Positions 44,032 through 52,461 of a stretch of 52,474 bases of DNA are shown here, piece after piece (the stretch's first letter is position 1; each line of letters opens with the position of its first letter). Source of the stretch: JABMRP01 sp964444795. GTDB lineage: Bacteria; Planctomycetota; Planctomycetia; Pirellulales; Thermoguttaceae. The DNA is taken from assembly GCA_964444795.1 (NCBI GenBank), contig CAYUIQ010000024.1:1-52474 (forward strand). Reading direction: 5' to 3'. The notes beneath the pieces are model-generated. The model did no database searches. It was not told where the DNA came from and worked only from the letters and a program-made list of their open reading frames with translations. Made by a program: the position numbers and the translations under genes.

Positions 44032-45756
44032 ATGAAACATCTGCTCTGGTGCGCGGCGGTCACCGCTCTTGTGTTGAGCGTGTCGGCCGTCGGGCCGGCG
44101 CGAACTGCCCGTGGAGCCGACCCTAAGCCGTTGGTTGTCGTGTCGGTCTCGGGATACGACGAGCTGTTGGGCGACATCGAGTTGGTCGGCCGTTTGACCG
44201 GCAACCCCGACGCGGTCAAGTGGGTCCAGCGCACGATTGCCACGGTCACCAGCGATCAGGGATTGGCGGGGCTGGACCAGACGAGGCCTTGGGGGGCCGT
44301 GGTTCAGATCGACCCCGAGGTGGCCGGCCAGAGTGGCACGGCCGAGCCGTTGAAACTGCTGCCCGGTTACGGTGTGCTGCCGATTACCGATCTGCCGGCT
44401 TTTCTGGGAGCTCTGGAAAACGTGGTCGGCCGGCCCGAACAGCCCCAAGAAGGGGTCTTTCGCCTCGGCGGCCCGCGAAATGCGCTCTACTTGAAACAAG
44501 CGGGCCAGTGGACGTTCGTCGCGCCGTCGATCGAGTCGCTCTCCAACCTGCCGGAGAAGCCCGACGTTTTGTTTGCCGATCTGGCCGAAGAATTCGATCT
44601 GGCGGTACGTGTCCATGCGGTCAACCTGCCGGACACTCTTCGGGAGACGCTGGTCGCGGAGTTGAAAAAAGGGGCCGCCCGCGATACCCAGCAGAGGCCG
44701 GGTGAGGAGGACGACGAATTTGCGCTTCGCCAACGGCTTTCCGATCATGTGCTGCGGTCGATCATCACGCTGGTCAACGAAACGGATCAGGTGACGCTCG
44801 GCTGGGCGCTGGACCACCACGCCCAGAAAACGTTCGGCGAACTTCGCGTGACGGCCCGCAAGGGTACGCAAACGGCTCGGGACATGGCCGGTCTGGCCAA
44901 GCTGCAAAGCGCCTTCGGCGGGTTTGTGGTACCCGGCGCCGCACTGACGGCCCGGTGGACTCACCAGGCGGCGTCCGGAGACGCCGATCAGGCGGTTGCG
45001 GTCATCGACGCGCTTCGCAAGCGGGTGATCGAGGGGATCGAGCGAGACGTACCCGAGAAAGACGTCGCGGACGCCAAGCGGTTGGCCGGCCAGTTTATCG
45101 ACGCGGTTCGTGCCACGGCGTCCGGCGGTCGAATGGACGGCGCGGCGGCCTTGATTCTCGACAGCCAGGTGGCCACGTTTCTGACCGGTGCGCACGTCGT
45201 CGAGGCGACCAAAGTCGAAGGCGTTTTCCGCGAATTGGCCGAGAAATTTCGCCGGGAGCAGCCGCTGATCGGTTCCTGGTTGAAGCTCGACGCCGACACC
45301 TACCGAGACGTGCGTTTCCACACGCTGACCATTCCGATTCCCGAGGAATCCAAGGCCCCCGAGAAGGCCGAGGAGCGCGAGAAGATCGTGCAGAAGATCG
45401 GTCCGTCGGCCGAGATGGTGGTGGGCTTCGGCAAGGAAAGTGTCTACTTCGCCGCGGGACGCGACGCGATGAAAACGTTGAAGCAGGCGATCGAAAATTC
45501 CGAGGCTACCGGCGTCCAGACGGTCGCTCCGTTGCGTGTCTCGGTGGCCGTGAAGCCGATCGCGCAGTTCCTGGCCGAGGTGGGCAAGCAGCGCGATCAG
45601 GCCAAGGCGGCCGACGCGGTAGCCGTGCTGGAATCCGTGGCGGGCAACGATCACATCAACTTGGTAATCCGGCCGATCGAGCAGGGCGTGGCCATTCGCC
45701 TCGAAGCGGAGGAAGGGGTGCTGAAGCTGGTCGGAAAGATGGTCGCCAAGCGGTAG
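44032..45756 (+). CDS. Secreted protein of unknown function, paralogue A (574 aa)
   Basis: A signal peptide covers about residues 2-28 (LLWCAAVTALVLSVSAVGPA). The mature part begins KPLVVVSVSGYDELLGD and contains GLAGLDQTRPWG, GVLPITDLPAF and, near the end, VAVKPIAQFLAEVG and AIRLEAEEGVLKLVG. The same blocks, in the same order, occur in the next gene, so the two are a tandem duplication that has diverged. No catalytic motif is recognised. A GGGAGA site lies 8 nt before the ATG. It probably acts in the periplasm or outer envelope. Confidence 0.78.
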   Translation: MKHLLWCAAVTALVLSVSAVGPARTARGADPKPLVVVSVSGYDELLGDIELVGRLTGNPDAVKWVQRTIATVTSDQGLAGLDQTRPWGAVVQIDPEVAGQSGTAEPLKLLPGYGVLPITDLPAFLGALENVVGRPEQPQEGVFRLGGPRNALYLKQAGQWTFVAPSIESLSNLPEKPDVLFADLAEEFDLAVRVHAVNLPDTLRETLVAELKKGAARDTQQRPGEEDDEFALRQRLSDHVLRSIITLVNETDQVTLGWALDHHAQKTFGELRVTARKGTQTARDMAGLAKLQSAFGGFVVPGAALTARWTHQAASGDADQAVAVIDALRKRVIEGIERDVPEKDVADAKRLAGQFIDAVRATASGGRMDGAAALILDSQVATFLTGAHVVEATKVEGVFRELAEKFRREQPLIGSWLKLDADTYRDVRFHTLTIPIPEESKAPEKAEEREKIVQKIGPSAEMVVGFGKESVYFAAGRDAMKTLKQAIENSEATGVQTVAPLRVSVAVKPIAQFLAEVGKQRDQAKAADAVAVLESVAGNDHINLVIRPIEQGVAIRLEAEEGVLKLVGKMVAKR

Positions 45757-45871
45757 TCCATTTAAGAGTTCCAAGGGTCCGCGGAGGTTGTGACTTGGGT
45801 CAAGGCTCAAGCGAATCCCCCCAAAAGCATGACTCGGCGCCGGTGAGGGCCCCATCCGGCGGCACTTGGTC

Positions 45872-45901
45872 CGGCGAAATCCCCCGCGGGGGATTTCGCC
45901 G
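45872..45901. repeat. 30-nt perfect palindrome between paralogues A and B
   Basis: CGGCGAAATCCCCCG is followed directly by its exact reverse complement, with no spacer. It starts 116 nt after the stop of the upstream gene. A second hairpin (ACCCGTGCC/GGTACGGGT with a G-U pair) follows at about 45904-45929. It may be a terminator or a dispersed palindromic element. Confidence 0.85.
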
Positions 45902-46055
45902 ACACCCGTGCCGGGTATCTGGTACGGGTCGACTATGCGGTGTACACTTTGCCTGGTGTTTTTGTGTGATGACCTTATTGTCTGGCGGCGTCGCGTTCTG
46001 CTCGGGCGGCGATATCGCCAAACCAACGTAACCGCTTCGAAAAGGAGTACCTGTT

Positions 46056-47840
46056 GTGAGAAGAATGCTTATGTCGGCGCTGGCCGTCGCCGTGGTTCTG
46101 GGGATGTCGGCCCCGTGTTGGGCCCAGTTCGGCGGCGGAGAGGCCAAGCCGCTGGTCCGGATCTGTCTGTCCGGCTACGACGAACTGGTGGGCGACGCCG
46201 ATTACCTCGGCGGTCTCGGCGGCGCGGCCGGAGTGGCCAAGAAGATCGAGGATCAGATCGACAAGGCGACCGGTGGCAAGGGACTGGCGGGTTTCGATAA
46301 GTCGAAGCCGCTGGGAGTCGTCATTTCGACCGACGGCCTGGTCGGCTTTCCCGTAGTCGCCTTCCTGCCGATCACCGATCTCTCCAAGCTGATCGAAGCG
46401 ATGGAAGCGTCGCCCATGGCGGCTTCCGACGAAGCGAAGATGGTCATCGGCATGCTCAAGCCCATCGCCGAGGCGCCCGCCGGCAAGGCGGTCGAAGCGA
46501 ACGTGCCGCCGATGGGGCCCGTTTTCTTCAAGCAAGACAAGAAAGGTGGATGGCTGCTCGTCGCCCAAAATGAAGACGATCTGGAAAGCCTCCCCAAGAA
46601 TCCGGTCGATGCACTGGACGGAATGCACGAGAAGTATGATCTGGCCGCGCGTGTGGAGATCGCCAATATTCCGCCGTTCTTCCGGAATCTGCTGATCGAC
46701 AACTTGGAGATGGGCGCCGACATGGGCACCGAGCCGATGGACGGCGAAACCGACGAGGAGTTCAAGGCCCGCAAGGCGGTGGTCGAGCGGATGATCGCGC
46801 AGGTCAAACAGGCGGTCAACGAGATGGAGCAGATCACCGTGGGTCTGGCCGTCGATCGGAGCGCCGGCACGGCGTTCCTGGAATTCGAGATGACCGCCAA
46901 GGAGGGAACGGACCTGGCCGCCGAAGCGGCGGAGATGAAGAACACGAAGACCGACTTCGCCGGCTTCCTTTTGCCCGACGCCGCGATGACCGCCGTGGCC
47001 GCCGGCGAGCTCAGCGAAGACGACGTGGCCCAACTCAAGAGCATGGTCGACACCTTCCGGGCCAACGCGATCAAGGAGTTGGAATCCGAGGGCCTCAGTG
47101 ACGCGGAACTCGCGCTGACGCGCCAACTGTTGGACGACGTCTTCACCGTGCTGGAGAAGACGGTCGACGGCGGAAAACTCGACTTCGGCATGGCCTTGAA
47201 GCTCGAGAAAGGCGGCTCGGTCGTGCTGGCCGGTGGCCGGTTGGCCGATGGAAAACGGTTGGACAAAGTACTGAAACAGATCGTCGGGATCGTCAAGAAG
47301 GAAGACCCCGAGGCTGCCAAGATGATCCAACTCAACGCCGCCAAGCACAACGGCGTTAATCTCCACGTGGCAACGATTCCCAGTTCGATGATTCCGGACG
47401 AGGAAGCGCGACAGATCCTCGGCGACGAAATCGAAATCGTGGTGGGCATCGCCAAGGACCGGGCCTACTTTGCCGCCGGTAGCAACGCGGTCGAGGCACT
47501 CACCGAGGTGATCGACGCATCGGCCGATCAGGCTGGCAAGAACGTCGCGCCGATGACCATGACGGTCGCCGCGGCCCCCATCGCCCGGTTTATCGCCGAC
47601 GTCGCGCCGGAACCCCAGGTCAAGGAAATCGCCGGGAAAATCGCCGAGATCCTTCAAGCCTCAGAAGGCAAAGACCATCTGACCATCACCGCCAAGGCGA
47701 TCGAACGTGGAAGTTCGCTTCGCATCGAAGTCGAGGAAGGCGTCATGAAAGCCATCGGCACCATGGCCGCCCAAGCCGGCGACGTGGGCATGCGGGCTCC
47801 CGCAGTGAGGAAGGAAGCCGTGCCGGCCGAGAAATTCTAG
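46056..47840 (+). CDS. Secreted protein of unknown function, paralogue B (594 aa)
   Basis: The GTG start at 46056 has AAAAGGAG nine bases upstream. A signal peptide runs to about residue 24 (MLMSALAVAVVLGMSAPCWA). It shares block order with the preceding gene: KPLVRICLSGYDELVGD, GLAGFDKSKPLG, VAFLPITDLSKL, and later AYFAAGSNAVEALTEVID, VAAAPIARFIADV and LRIEVEEGVMKAIG. It is acidic and rich in Lys/Glu/Ala, suggesting extended helices. The function is unknown. It ends in a clear terminator. Confidence 0.8.
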   Translation: MRRMLMSALAVAVVLGMSAPCWAQFGGGEAKPLVRICLSGYDELVGDADYLGGLGGAAGVAKKIEDQIDKATGGKGLAGFDKSKPLGVVISTDGLVGFPVVAFLPITDLSKLIEAMEASPMAASDEAKMVIGMLKPIAEAPAGKAVEANVPPMGPVFFKQDKKGGWLLVAQNEDDLESLPKNPVDALDGMHEKYDLAARVEIANIPPFFRNLLIDNLEMGADMGTEPMDGETDEEFKARKAVVERMIAQVKQAVNEMEQITVGLAVDRSAGTAFLEFEMTAKEGTDLAAEAAEMKNTKTDFAGFLLPDAAMTAVAAGELSEDDVAQLKSMVDTFRANAIKELESEGLSDAELALTRQLLDDVFTVLEKTVDGGKLDFGMALKLEKGGSVVLAGGRLADGKRLDKVLKQIVGIVKKEDPEAAKMIQLNAAKHNGVNLHVATIPSSMIPDEEARQILGDEIEIVVGIAKDRAYFAAGSNAVEALTEVIDASADQAGKNVAPMTMTVAAAPIARFIADVAPEPQVKEIAGKIAEILQASEGKDHLTITAKAIERGSSLRIEVEEGVMKAIGTMAAQAGDVGMRAPAVRKEAVPAEKF

Positions 47841-47881
47841 GAATCTCCGACCGACCGTCGAAGATGTCCCGACAATTCGCC

Positions 47882-47913
47882 ACGCCTCCGGAGACCGCTC
47901 CGGGGGCGTTTTT
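47882..47913 (+). terminator. Rho-independent terminator of paralogue B
   Basis: ACGCCTCCGGAG pairs with CTCCGGGGGCGT over 12 bp (one G-U) with loop ACCG, followed by a run of five T. It lies 41 nt after the stop codon. This is the clearest intrinsic terminator in the window. Confidence 0.9.
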
Positions 47914-47932
47914 GTTGGTTCTTCCCGTCCAC

Positions 47933-47961
47933 TTCACTTCCGGCGGTCGATCCGGTATCGT
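47933..47961 (+). promoter_or_regulatory. Promoter candidate upstream of lysA
   Basis: TTCACT (47933-47938) and TATCGT (47956-47961) are separated by 17 nt. Both match the consensus in about four of six bases. The predicted start lies about 47 nt before the lysA ATG. Confidence 0.35.
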
Positions 47962-48014
47962 GTTAGAAGTCGCTTTTAGTGATTCTCGACTCCCCTTCCC
48001 CCGGTCGATTCCGC

Positions 48015-49280
48015 ATGTCTGATATCTCCACGTTCAATACGTTGCGAACCGAAATCGCGGGGATCGACGTCCTCGATCTCGCCCGACGGTTCGGTACCCC
48101 CACGTTTGTCTACGACGCGGCAACGATTCTGCGGCGGCTGGCCGATCTGAAGGCCTTCGACCATGTGCGCTACGCACAGAAGGCCTGCTCCAATCTGGCG
48201 GTGGTCGATCTGGTTCGCCGCCACGGGGCGCTGGTCGATTCGGTCAGCGCCGGTGAAGTCCACCGGGCTCTGGCCGCCGGATACACGCCCGAAGGAACAC
48301 CCCCGCCGGTCGTCTACACGGCCGACGTGTTCACCCGCGAGTCGCTCGATCTGGTCATCGAGAAGAACATCCACGTCAACTGCGGCTCGATCGACATGAT
48401 CGATCAGCTTGGCGCCCGAGCCCCGGGCCGCCAGATCACGTTGCGCATCAATCCCGGCTTCGGGCACGGACACAGCCAGAAGACCAACACCGGCGGAGCC
48501 CAGTCGAAGCACGGCATCTGGCACGACCAGATCGACCAGTGCATGCAGCGGGCCGCCGCCGCGGATCTGACGATCGCCGGGCTACATGTGCATATCGGAT
48601 CGGGAACCGACCTGGAGCATCTCTCCAAGGTGTGCGGCGCTCTGGAAGAGGCGGCCTTGGTCGTGGGACCGACCGTCACCTCGATCAGTGTCGGCGGCGG
48701 GCTGCCCATTCCATACCGCCAAGGTGAAACGCGGGTGGATCTCGACGCATACCACGCCCTGTGCGACGCCGCCCGCAAGCGGCTCGCACAGCAGTTCGGC
48801 CATCCGGTGACCCTGGAGATCGAACCGGGCCGATACCTGGCCGCCGAGGCCGGTTACCTGATCGCCGAGATCCGGGCGGTCAAGCGGCAGGCCGACAACC
48901 TCTTTTACCTTGTCGACGCCGGGTTCAACAACCTTGCCCGGCCCATCCTTTACGGCGCTTACCATCCGATGTCGATTGCCCCCGCCGACGGCCGCACGGA
49001 TCGCCAAGAGCGGGACGTCGTGGTCGGCGGCCCGTTGTGCGAGTCGGGCGACATTTTCACCCAGGAAGAGGGCGGTTTCGTCGCCCACCGCCGCTTGCCT
49101 GCGGCCGCCATCGGCGATCTGCTGGTGATCGAGTGTGCCGGTGCGTACGGAGCGGTGATGGGTTCCAATTACAACTCCCAACCCATGGCCGCCGAAGTCC
49201 TCGTCCAAGACGGTCAGGCCCACCTGGTGCGCCGCCGTCAGTCCTTTGAAGACATGATCCGCAACGAATCGATCGTATAG
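48015..49280 (+). CDS. lysA: Diaminopimelate decarboxylase, E. coli type
   Basis: LysA converts meso-diaminopimelate to lysine and CO2 with pyridoxal phosphate. The PLP lysine lies in YAQKACSN (K56). Other family motifs are HVHIGSG (about 191-197), SVGGGLPIPY, EPGRY (270-274) and GPLCESGDIF with the active-site Cys (C342). The match to E. coli LysA is close, including NPGFGHGHSQKTNTGG and SKHGIW. The ATG at 48015 lacks a strong ribosome binding site; an in-frame GTG at 47979 is the alternative start. Length is 421 aa. No lysR gene is adjacent. Confidence 0.95.
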   Translation: MSDISTFNTLRTEIAGIDVLDLARRFGTPTFVYDAATILRRLADLKAFDHVRYAQKACSNLAVVDLVRRHGALVDSVSAGEVHRALAAGYTPEGTPPPVVYTADVFTRESLDLVIEKNIHVNCGSIDMIDQLGARAPGRQITLRINPGFGHGHSQKTNTGGAQSKHGIWHDQIDQCMQRAAAADLTIAGLHVHIGSGTDLEHLSKVCGALEEAALVVGPTVTSISVGGGLPIPYRQGETRVDLDAYHALCDAARKRLAQQFGHPVTLEIEPGRYLAAEAGYLIAEIRAVKRQADNLFYLVDAGFNNLARPILYGAYHPMSIAPADGRTDRQERDVVVGGPLCESGDIFTQEEGGFVAHRRLPAAAIGDLLVIECAGAYGAVMGSNYNSQPMAAEVLVQDGQAHLVRRRQSFEDMIRNESIV

Positions 49281-49326
49281 GCTAGCCCATGGCACCCGGT
49301 CCCGCACATTAACGGAGTCAACCACC

Positions 49327-49587
49327 ATGCCCGAAACGCCCACGCAAGAACAGATCGACCAGATCACCGCCGCCCTGGCCGACGGCCGAAAGATTACGGC
49401 GATCAAGATCTATCGCGAAGCCACCGAAAAGGGCCTCGCCGAGGCCAAGCAATTCATCGACGCCCTGATTCCCCAGCTTATCGAGCAGGATCCGGAAAAA
49501 TACGCCAACCTTTCCGCATCCAAGGGCGCCGGATGCACTTCGGTCGTGCTGCTGGGACTCGTGGCAGCGGTCCTCTGGTTCGTTTGA
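49327..49587 (+). CDS. Mini-protein with L7/L12 C-terminal-like fold and a membrane anchor (86 aa)
   Basis: Residues about 10-45 (ALADGRKITAIKIYREATEK, then GLAEAKQFIDAL) resemble the L7/L12 C-terminal domain, where the equivalent segment KIGVIKVVRAATSLGLKEAK binds GTPases. In this window the true L7/L12 has that segment at 29752-30159. Residues about 68-86 (CTSVVLLGLVAAVLWFV) are a membrane segment. The gene starts 46 nt after lysA. Function is unknown; the stalk-like domain may be a protein-binding module tethered to the membrane. Confidence 0.7.
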   Translation: MPETPTQEQIDQITAALADGRKITAIKIYREATEKGLAEAKQFIDALIPQLIEQDPEKYANLSASKGAGCTSVVLLGLVAAVLWFV

Positions 49588-49633
49588 ATGTGCATTGAGC
49601 CCCCGCGGGCACCCGGGTGCGAAGAATTCTCTC

Positions 49634-49663
49634 TTGACACGCCACACCCTCGTGCCGTATAGG
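49634..49663 (+). promoter_or_regulatory. Promoter of the 49708 gene
   Basis: A perfect TTGACA (49634-49639) is followed after 18 nt by TATAGG (49658-49663); GTATAG gives 17-nt spacing. The predicted start is about 38 nt before the ATG at 49708. Confidence 0.7.
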
Positions 49664-49707
49664 TAGCCCCCTTTTGATTGCGGTCCCTTTGCGCGCGGAG
49701 TGTTGCG

Positions 49708-50808
49708 ATGCCACGGCTTGCTTGGGTGTGTGTTGCGCTGTTGGCGTCTCTTCTCACGACGCCGGCTCCTGCTCAGTCGGGCGACCCGTTGCTGCCAAGT
49801 CACCGGCCGGCGGACGATCGACCCCCGGGTAACGTCCTCTGGGGTAATCCGTGGCAATACCAGCCGGTGTTGCGGCCGGCGGACCCGGGCGTCATGTGGC
49901 AGACGCCGAGCGGGCAAGATTCGACCGCGCCGGGTGACGTATTGCCGAGCGATCAACCGAATCTCGAAGTCCCAGCAAGCGAAATGTCCGTCGATTGCGA
50001 TGCGGTGGGCGAGACAACCGAAGACTCCGAGGCGTCGGACGAGGTGGTTTGCTTCAAGTCGCTCGACGAGTTTTTCGGCTATCGTTGCGGCGAGAATTCT
50101 CTGGACTGGATCTTCGGTGGCGGCGACCAGTTCGGCATGTTCTCGATCGCGTCGAACCACTATCAGTCGCCGGGCGAGAACTCGGGGCTCAGCGCGGGCT
50201 TGCATTTCCACTTCCTTGACGGCCCGGAAAGAGCCGAGATGCCCCCGAGGGTCTTCGATTTCAGCCTCGCCTTCCAATCGCGGAAGCAGATGGGGGATTT
50301 CAGCTACGATGTCGCCGGGTCGGTGATGGCGTCGAGCGATTTCGAGGGCAGCAGTCGCGAGGGGATTCGCTTCCCCAGCCATGCCGTGGGCTATCTACGC
50401 GTGAATCCGACGACGGAACTCGTCTTCGGCATCGACTACCTGGACCGGGGCGACCTCAAACTGCTTCCCGTCGGTGGGCTTATCGTCGTACCCCATCCGA
50501 ACGTGCGGCTGGAGATCGTCTTCCCCAGGCCGCGCGCCGTGTTCCGCTTGACCGACAAACATCGGCTGTTCGTTCGCGGCGAGTTGGGCGGCGGCACCTG
50601 GGCGGTGGAACGCTATCGAACGGTCGACGATCTGGCCAGCTACCGCGACCTGCGACTGGGCATCGGCGTCGAGACTCTCGGCTCCAAGGGCCACCGATCG
50701 ATCATCGAGATCGCCTACCTCTTCTCCCGTCGCCTCGAATTCACCTCCGGCGACGGCGACTACGCCCCCGACGACACGGCCATGATTCGGCTGGCAGGCG
50801 TGTTCTGA
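49708..50808 (+). CDS. Probable outer-membrane beta-barrel protein (366 aa)
   Basis: A signal peptide (RLAWVCVALLASLLTTPAPA) follows the ATG at 49708, which has GCGGAG upstream. The N-terminal 100 residues are Pro/Asp-rich and probably unstructured. From about residue 120, strands alternate polar and hydrophobic residues (GLSAGLHFHFLDG, VFDFSLAFQSRK, HAVGYLRVNPTTELVFGIDY), and the protein ends in a Phe (IRLAGVF), a usual outer-membrane barrel mark. No closer family is recognised. Confidence 0.65.
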   Translation: MPRLAWVCVALLASLLTTPAPAQSGDPLLPSHRPADDRPPGNVLWGNPWQYQPVLRPADPGVMWQTPSGQDSTAPGDVLPSDQPNLEVPASEMSVDCDAVGETTEDSEASDEVVCFKSLDEFFGYRCGENSLDWIFGGGDQFGMFSIASNHYQSPGENSGLSAGLHFHFLDGPERAEMPPRVFDFSLAFQSRKQMGDFSYDVAGSVMASSDFEGSSREGIRFPSHAVGYLRVNPTTELVFGIDYLDRGDLKLLPVGGLIVVPHPNVRLEIVFPRPRAVFRLTDKHRLFVRGELGGGTWAVERYRTVDDLASYRDLRLGIGVETLGSKGHRSIIEIAYLFSRRLEFTSGDGDYAPDDTAMIRLAGVF

Positions 50809-50982
50809 CCCCGCTTGCTTCTCCTCAGTCGGATCGCCCCTGATTCCGTTTAGGCCGGGCACCTGCCCCCGCTCGCTTGGATTCCTGCCATCCCCGCCGT
50901 ACAATGAATGACGACCCCTGCCGGCGAGCCCGGCCCCTTGCAGTGACATGTCCGATATATATCATCAACCCAGGAAAACGCC

Positions 50983-52344
50983 ATGACTCAGCCTAACGAC
51001 GCTCCGAACACGACTCGCCGACAATTCCTGAAGAAGACCAGCGCACTGGCCACGGGTGCGGCCGTGCTCGGCGCCGGTGTGCCCGCGGTGCATGCCGCCG
51101 AGGACAATACCATTCGCCTGGCCCTGATCGGCTGCGGCGGTCGCGGCAGCGGGGCGGTCGGCAACGCCCTGAATACCAAGGACCAGGGCCCGATCAAACT
51201 GGTCGCCATGGCCGATCTCCACGAGAATCGCATGGAGGCCTCCCTCAAAGCGCTCACCAAGCGACACCCGGACCAGATCGACGTCTCGGCCGACCGCAAG
51301 TTTCTCGGCTTCGATTCCCACAAGCGGGCGATCGACATTCTCCGTCCCGGCGATATCGCCCTTTGCACCACCCGGGCGTACATTCGGGCGCTGCACGTCG
51401 AGTACGCCGTTGACCGCGGCATCCACGTCTTCATGGAAAAGCCCTTCGCATCCGATCCGGCGGGTCTGAAGCGAATGCTCCGCGCCGGCGAAGCAGCCGA
51501 CAAAAAGGGCGTGAAAATCGCCGCCGGTTTGCAGTGCCGCCACTCGCCGGCCCGGGCTGCGATGATCGACAAAATCAAGAGCGGCGAGATGGGCGATCTT
51601 TCCTACATTCGGGCAAACCGCCTAACGAGCCGGCGATGGATGAAGGACATGGGCGACGTGTCCAACAACCTGGTCGAGCAGCTCGGGTTCGGCAAAATCA
51701 ACCTGCTCTGGGTCGGCTCGGGGCACATGGTCGACAACCTCATCCACCAGATCGACGAGTGCTGCTGGCTGATGGACTCCTGGCCGGTCTCCTGCCACGG
51801 GATGGGCGGTCGCGAGGTGGGCAGCCTCGACCACGGCCAGAACATCGACACCTACTCGATGGAGTTCACTTTCCCCAACGGCAAGAAGGCGTTTTGCGGA
51901 TTTCGCCGCGCGCTGAAGGGCCAGCCGGAATTTGCCACGTTTGTGCATTGCTCGAAGAAGGCCGGGCAGTTTTCCGGCAACGTGCATAAGGCTACCGTCC
52001 ACATGTTCAAGGACCAGCGGATCGCGACGGACAACATCGCCTGGTCGCCCACGCCCGACGCCCACAGCCCGTGGGACTACGAGTGGATCGCCTTCATCAA
52101 CAGCATCCGCAACGACAAGCCGCACAACGAAGCCCGCCGGGCCGTCTTCTCCGATTACGCCTCGCTGATGGGCCGCGCCGCGGCGCACACCAACCGGATC
52201 GTCACCTGGGACGAGATCACCAACTCCGAATTCCAATTCTGCAACTACCTCGACACGCTCAGCTACGACAGCCCCCCGCCGGTGGTGGCCGACGAAGAGG
52301 GTTATTTCCCCGCCCCGGTCGCGGGGGTGTGGAAGGAGGTTTAG
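50983..52344 (+). CDS. Tat-exported Gfo/Idh/MocA-family oxidoreductase
   Basis: The N-terminus has a twin-arginine signal (TTRRQFLKKTSALATG, R12-R13), so the enzyme should be exported folded with its NAD(P) cofactor. The Rossmann motif LALIGCGGRGSG (about 45-56) and the EKPFASDP motif, whose Lys is in the active site of the family, are present. The C-terminal alpha/beta domain carries HQIDECCWLMDSW and WDYEWIAFINSI. Such planctomycete enzymes are linked to sugar and glycoside metabolism; the substrate here is unknown. Length is 453 aa. AGGAAAACGCC precedes the ATG. Confidence 0.93.
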   Translation: MTQPNDAPNTTRRQFLKKTSALATGAAVLGAGVPAVHAAEDNTIRLALIGCGGRGSGAVGNALNTKDQGPIKLVAMADLHENRMEASLKALTKRHPDQIDVSADRKFLGFDSHKRAIDILRPGDIALCTTRAYIRALHVEYAVDRGIHVFMEKPFASDPAGLKRMLRAGEAADKKGVKIAAGLQCRHSPARAAMIDKIKSGEMGDLSYIRANRLTSRRWMKDMGDVSNNLVEQLGFGKINLLWVGSGHMVDNLIHQIDECCWLMDSWPVSCHGMGGREVGSLDHGQNIDTYSMEFTFPNGKKAFCGFRRALKGQPEFATFVHCSKKAGQFSGNVHKATVHMFKDQRIATDNIAWSPTPDAHSPWDYEWIAFINSIRNDKPHNEARRAVFSDYASLMGRAAAHTNRIVTWDEITNSEFQFCNYLDTLSYDSPPPVVADEEGYFPAPVAGVWKEV

Positions 52345-52439
52345 GGTCTCGACACTCGTTCCCCAAAGGGGCTGACGATAACGGGATACTGCGTCGGACA
52401 TGCTAGGCTTTGTCTCAAGACGCATTTCGTCGCGTTGTA

Positions 52440-52461
52440 CGATGGCCCTCCGAGGCCGTCG
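52440..52461 (+). terminator. CGATGGCC hairpin after the oxidoreductase gene (repeat copy 2)
   Basis: CGATGGCC and GGCCGTCG form an 8-bp stem (one G-U pair) with loop CTCCGA. It lies 96 nt after the stop codon and closely resembles the hairpin after infA. No T-run is visible before the window ends. Confidence 0.5.

Noticed and set aside
43882..46026. Minus-strand open frame of 714 codons opposite paralogue A
   Set aside because: The plus-strand gene has a signal peptide, a ribosome binding site and a paralogue next door; the antisense frame has none of these.
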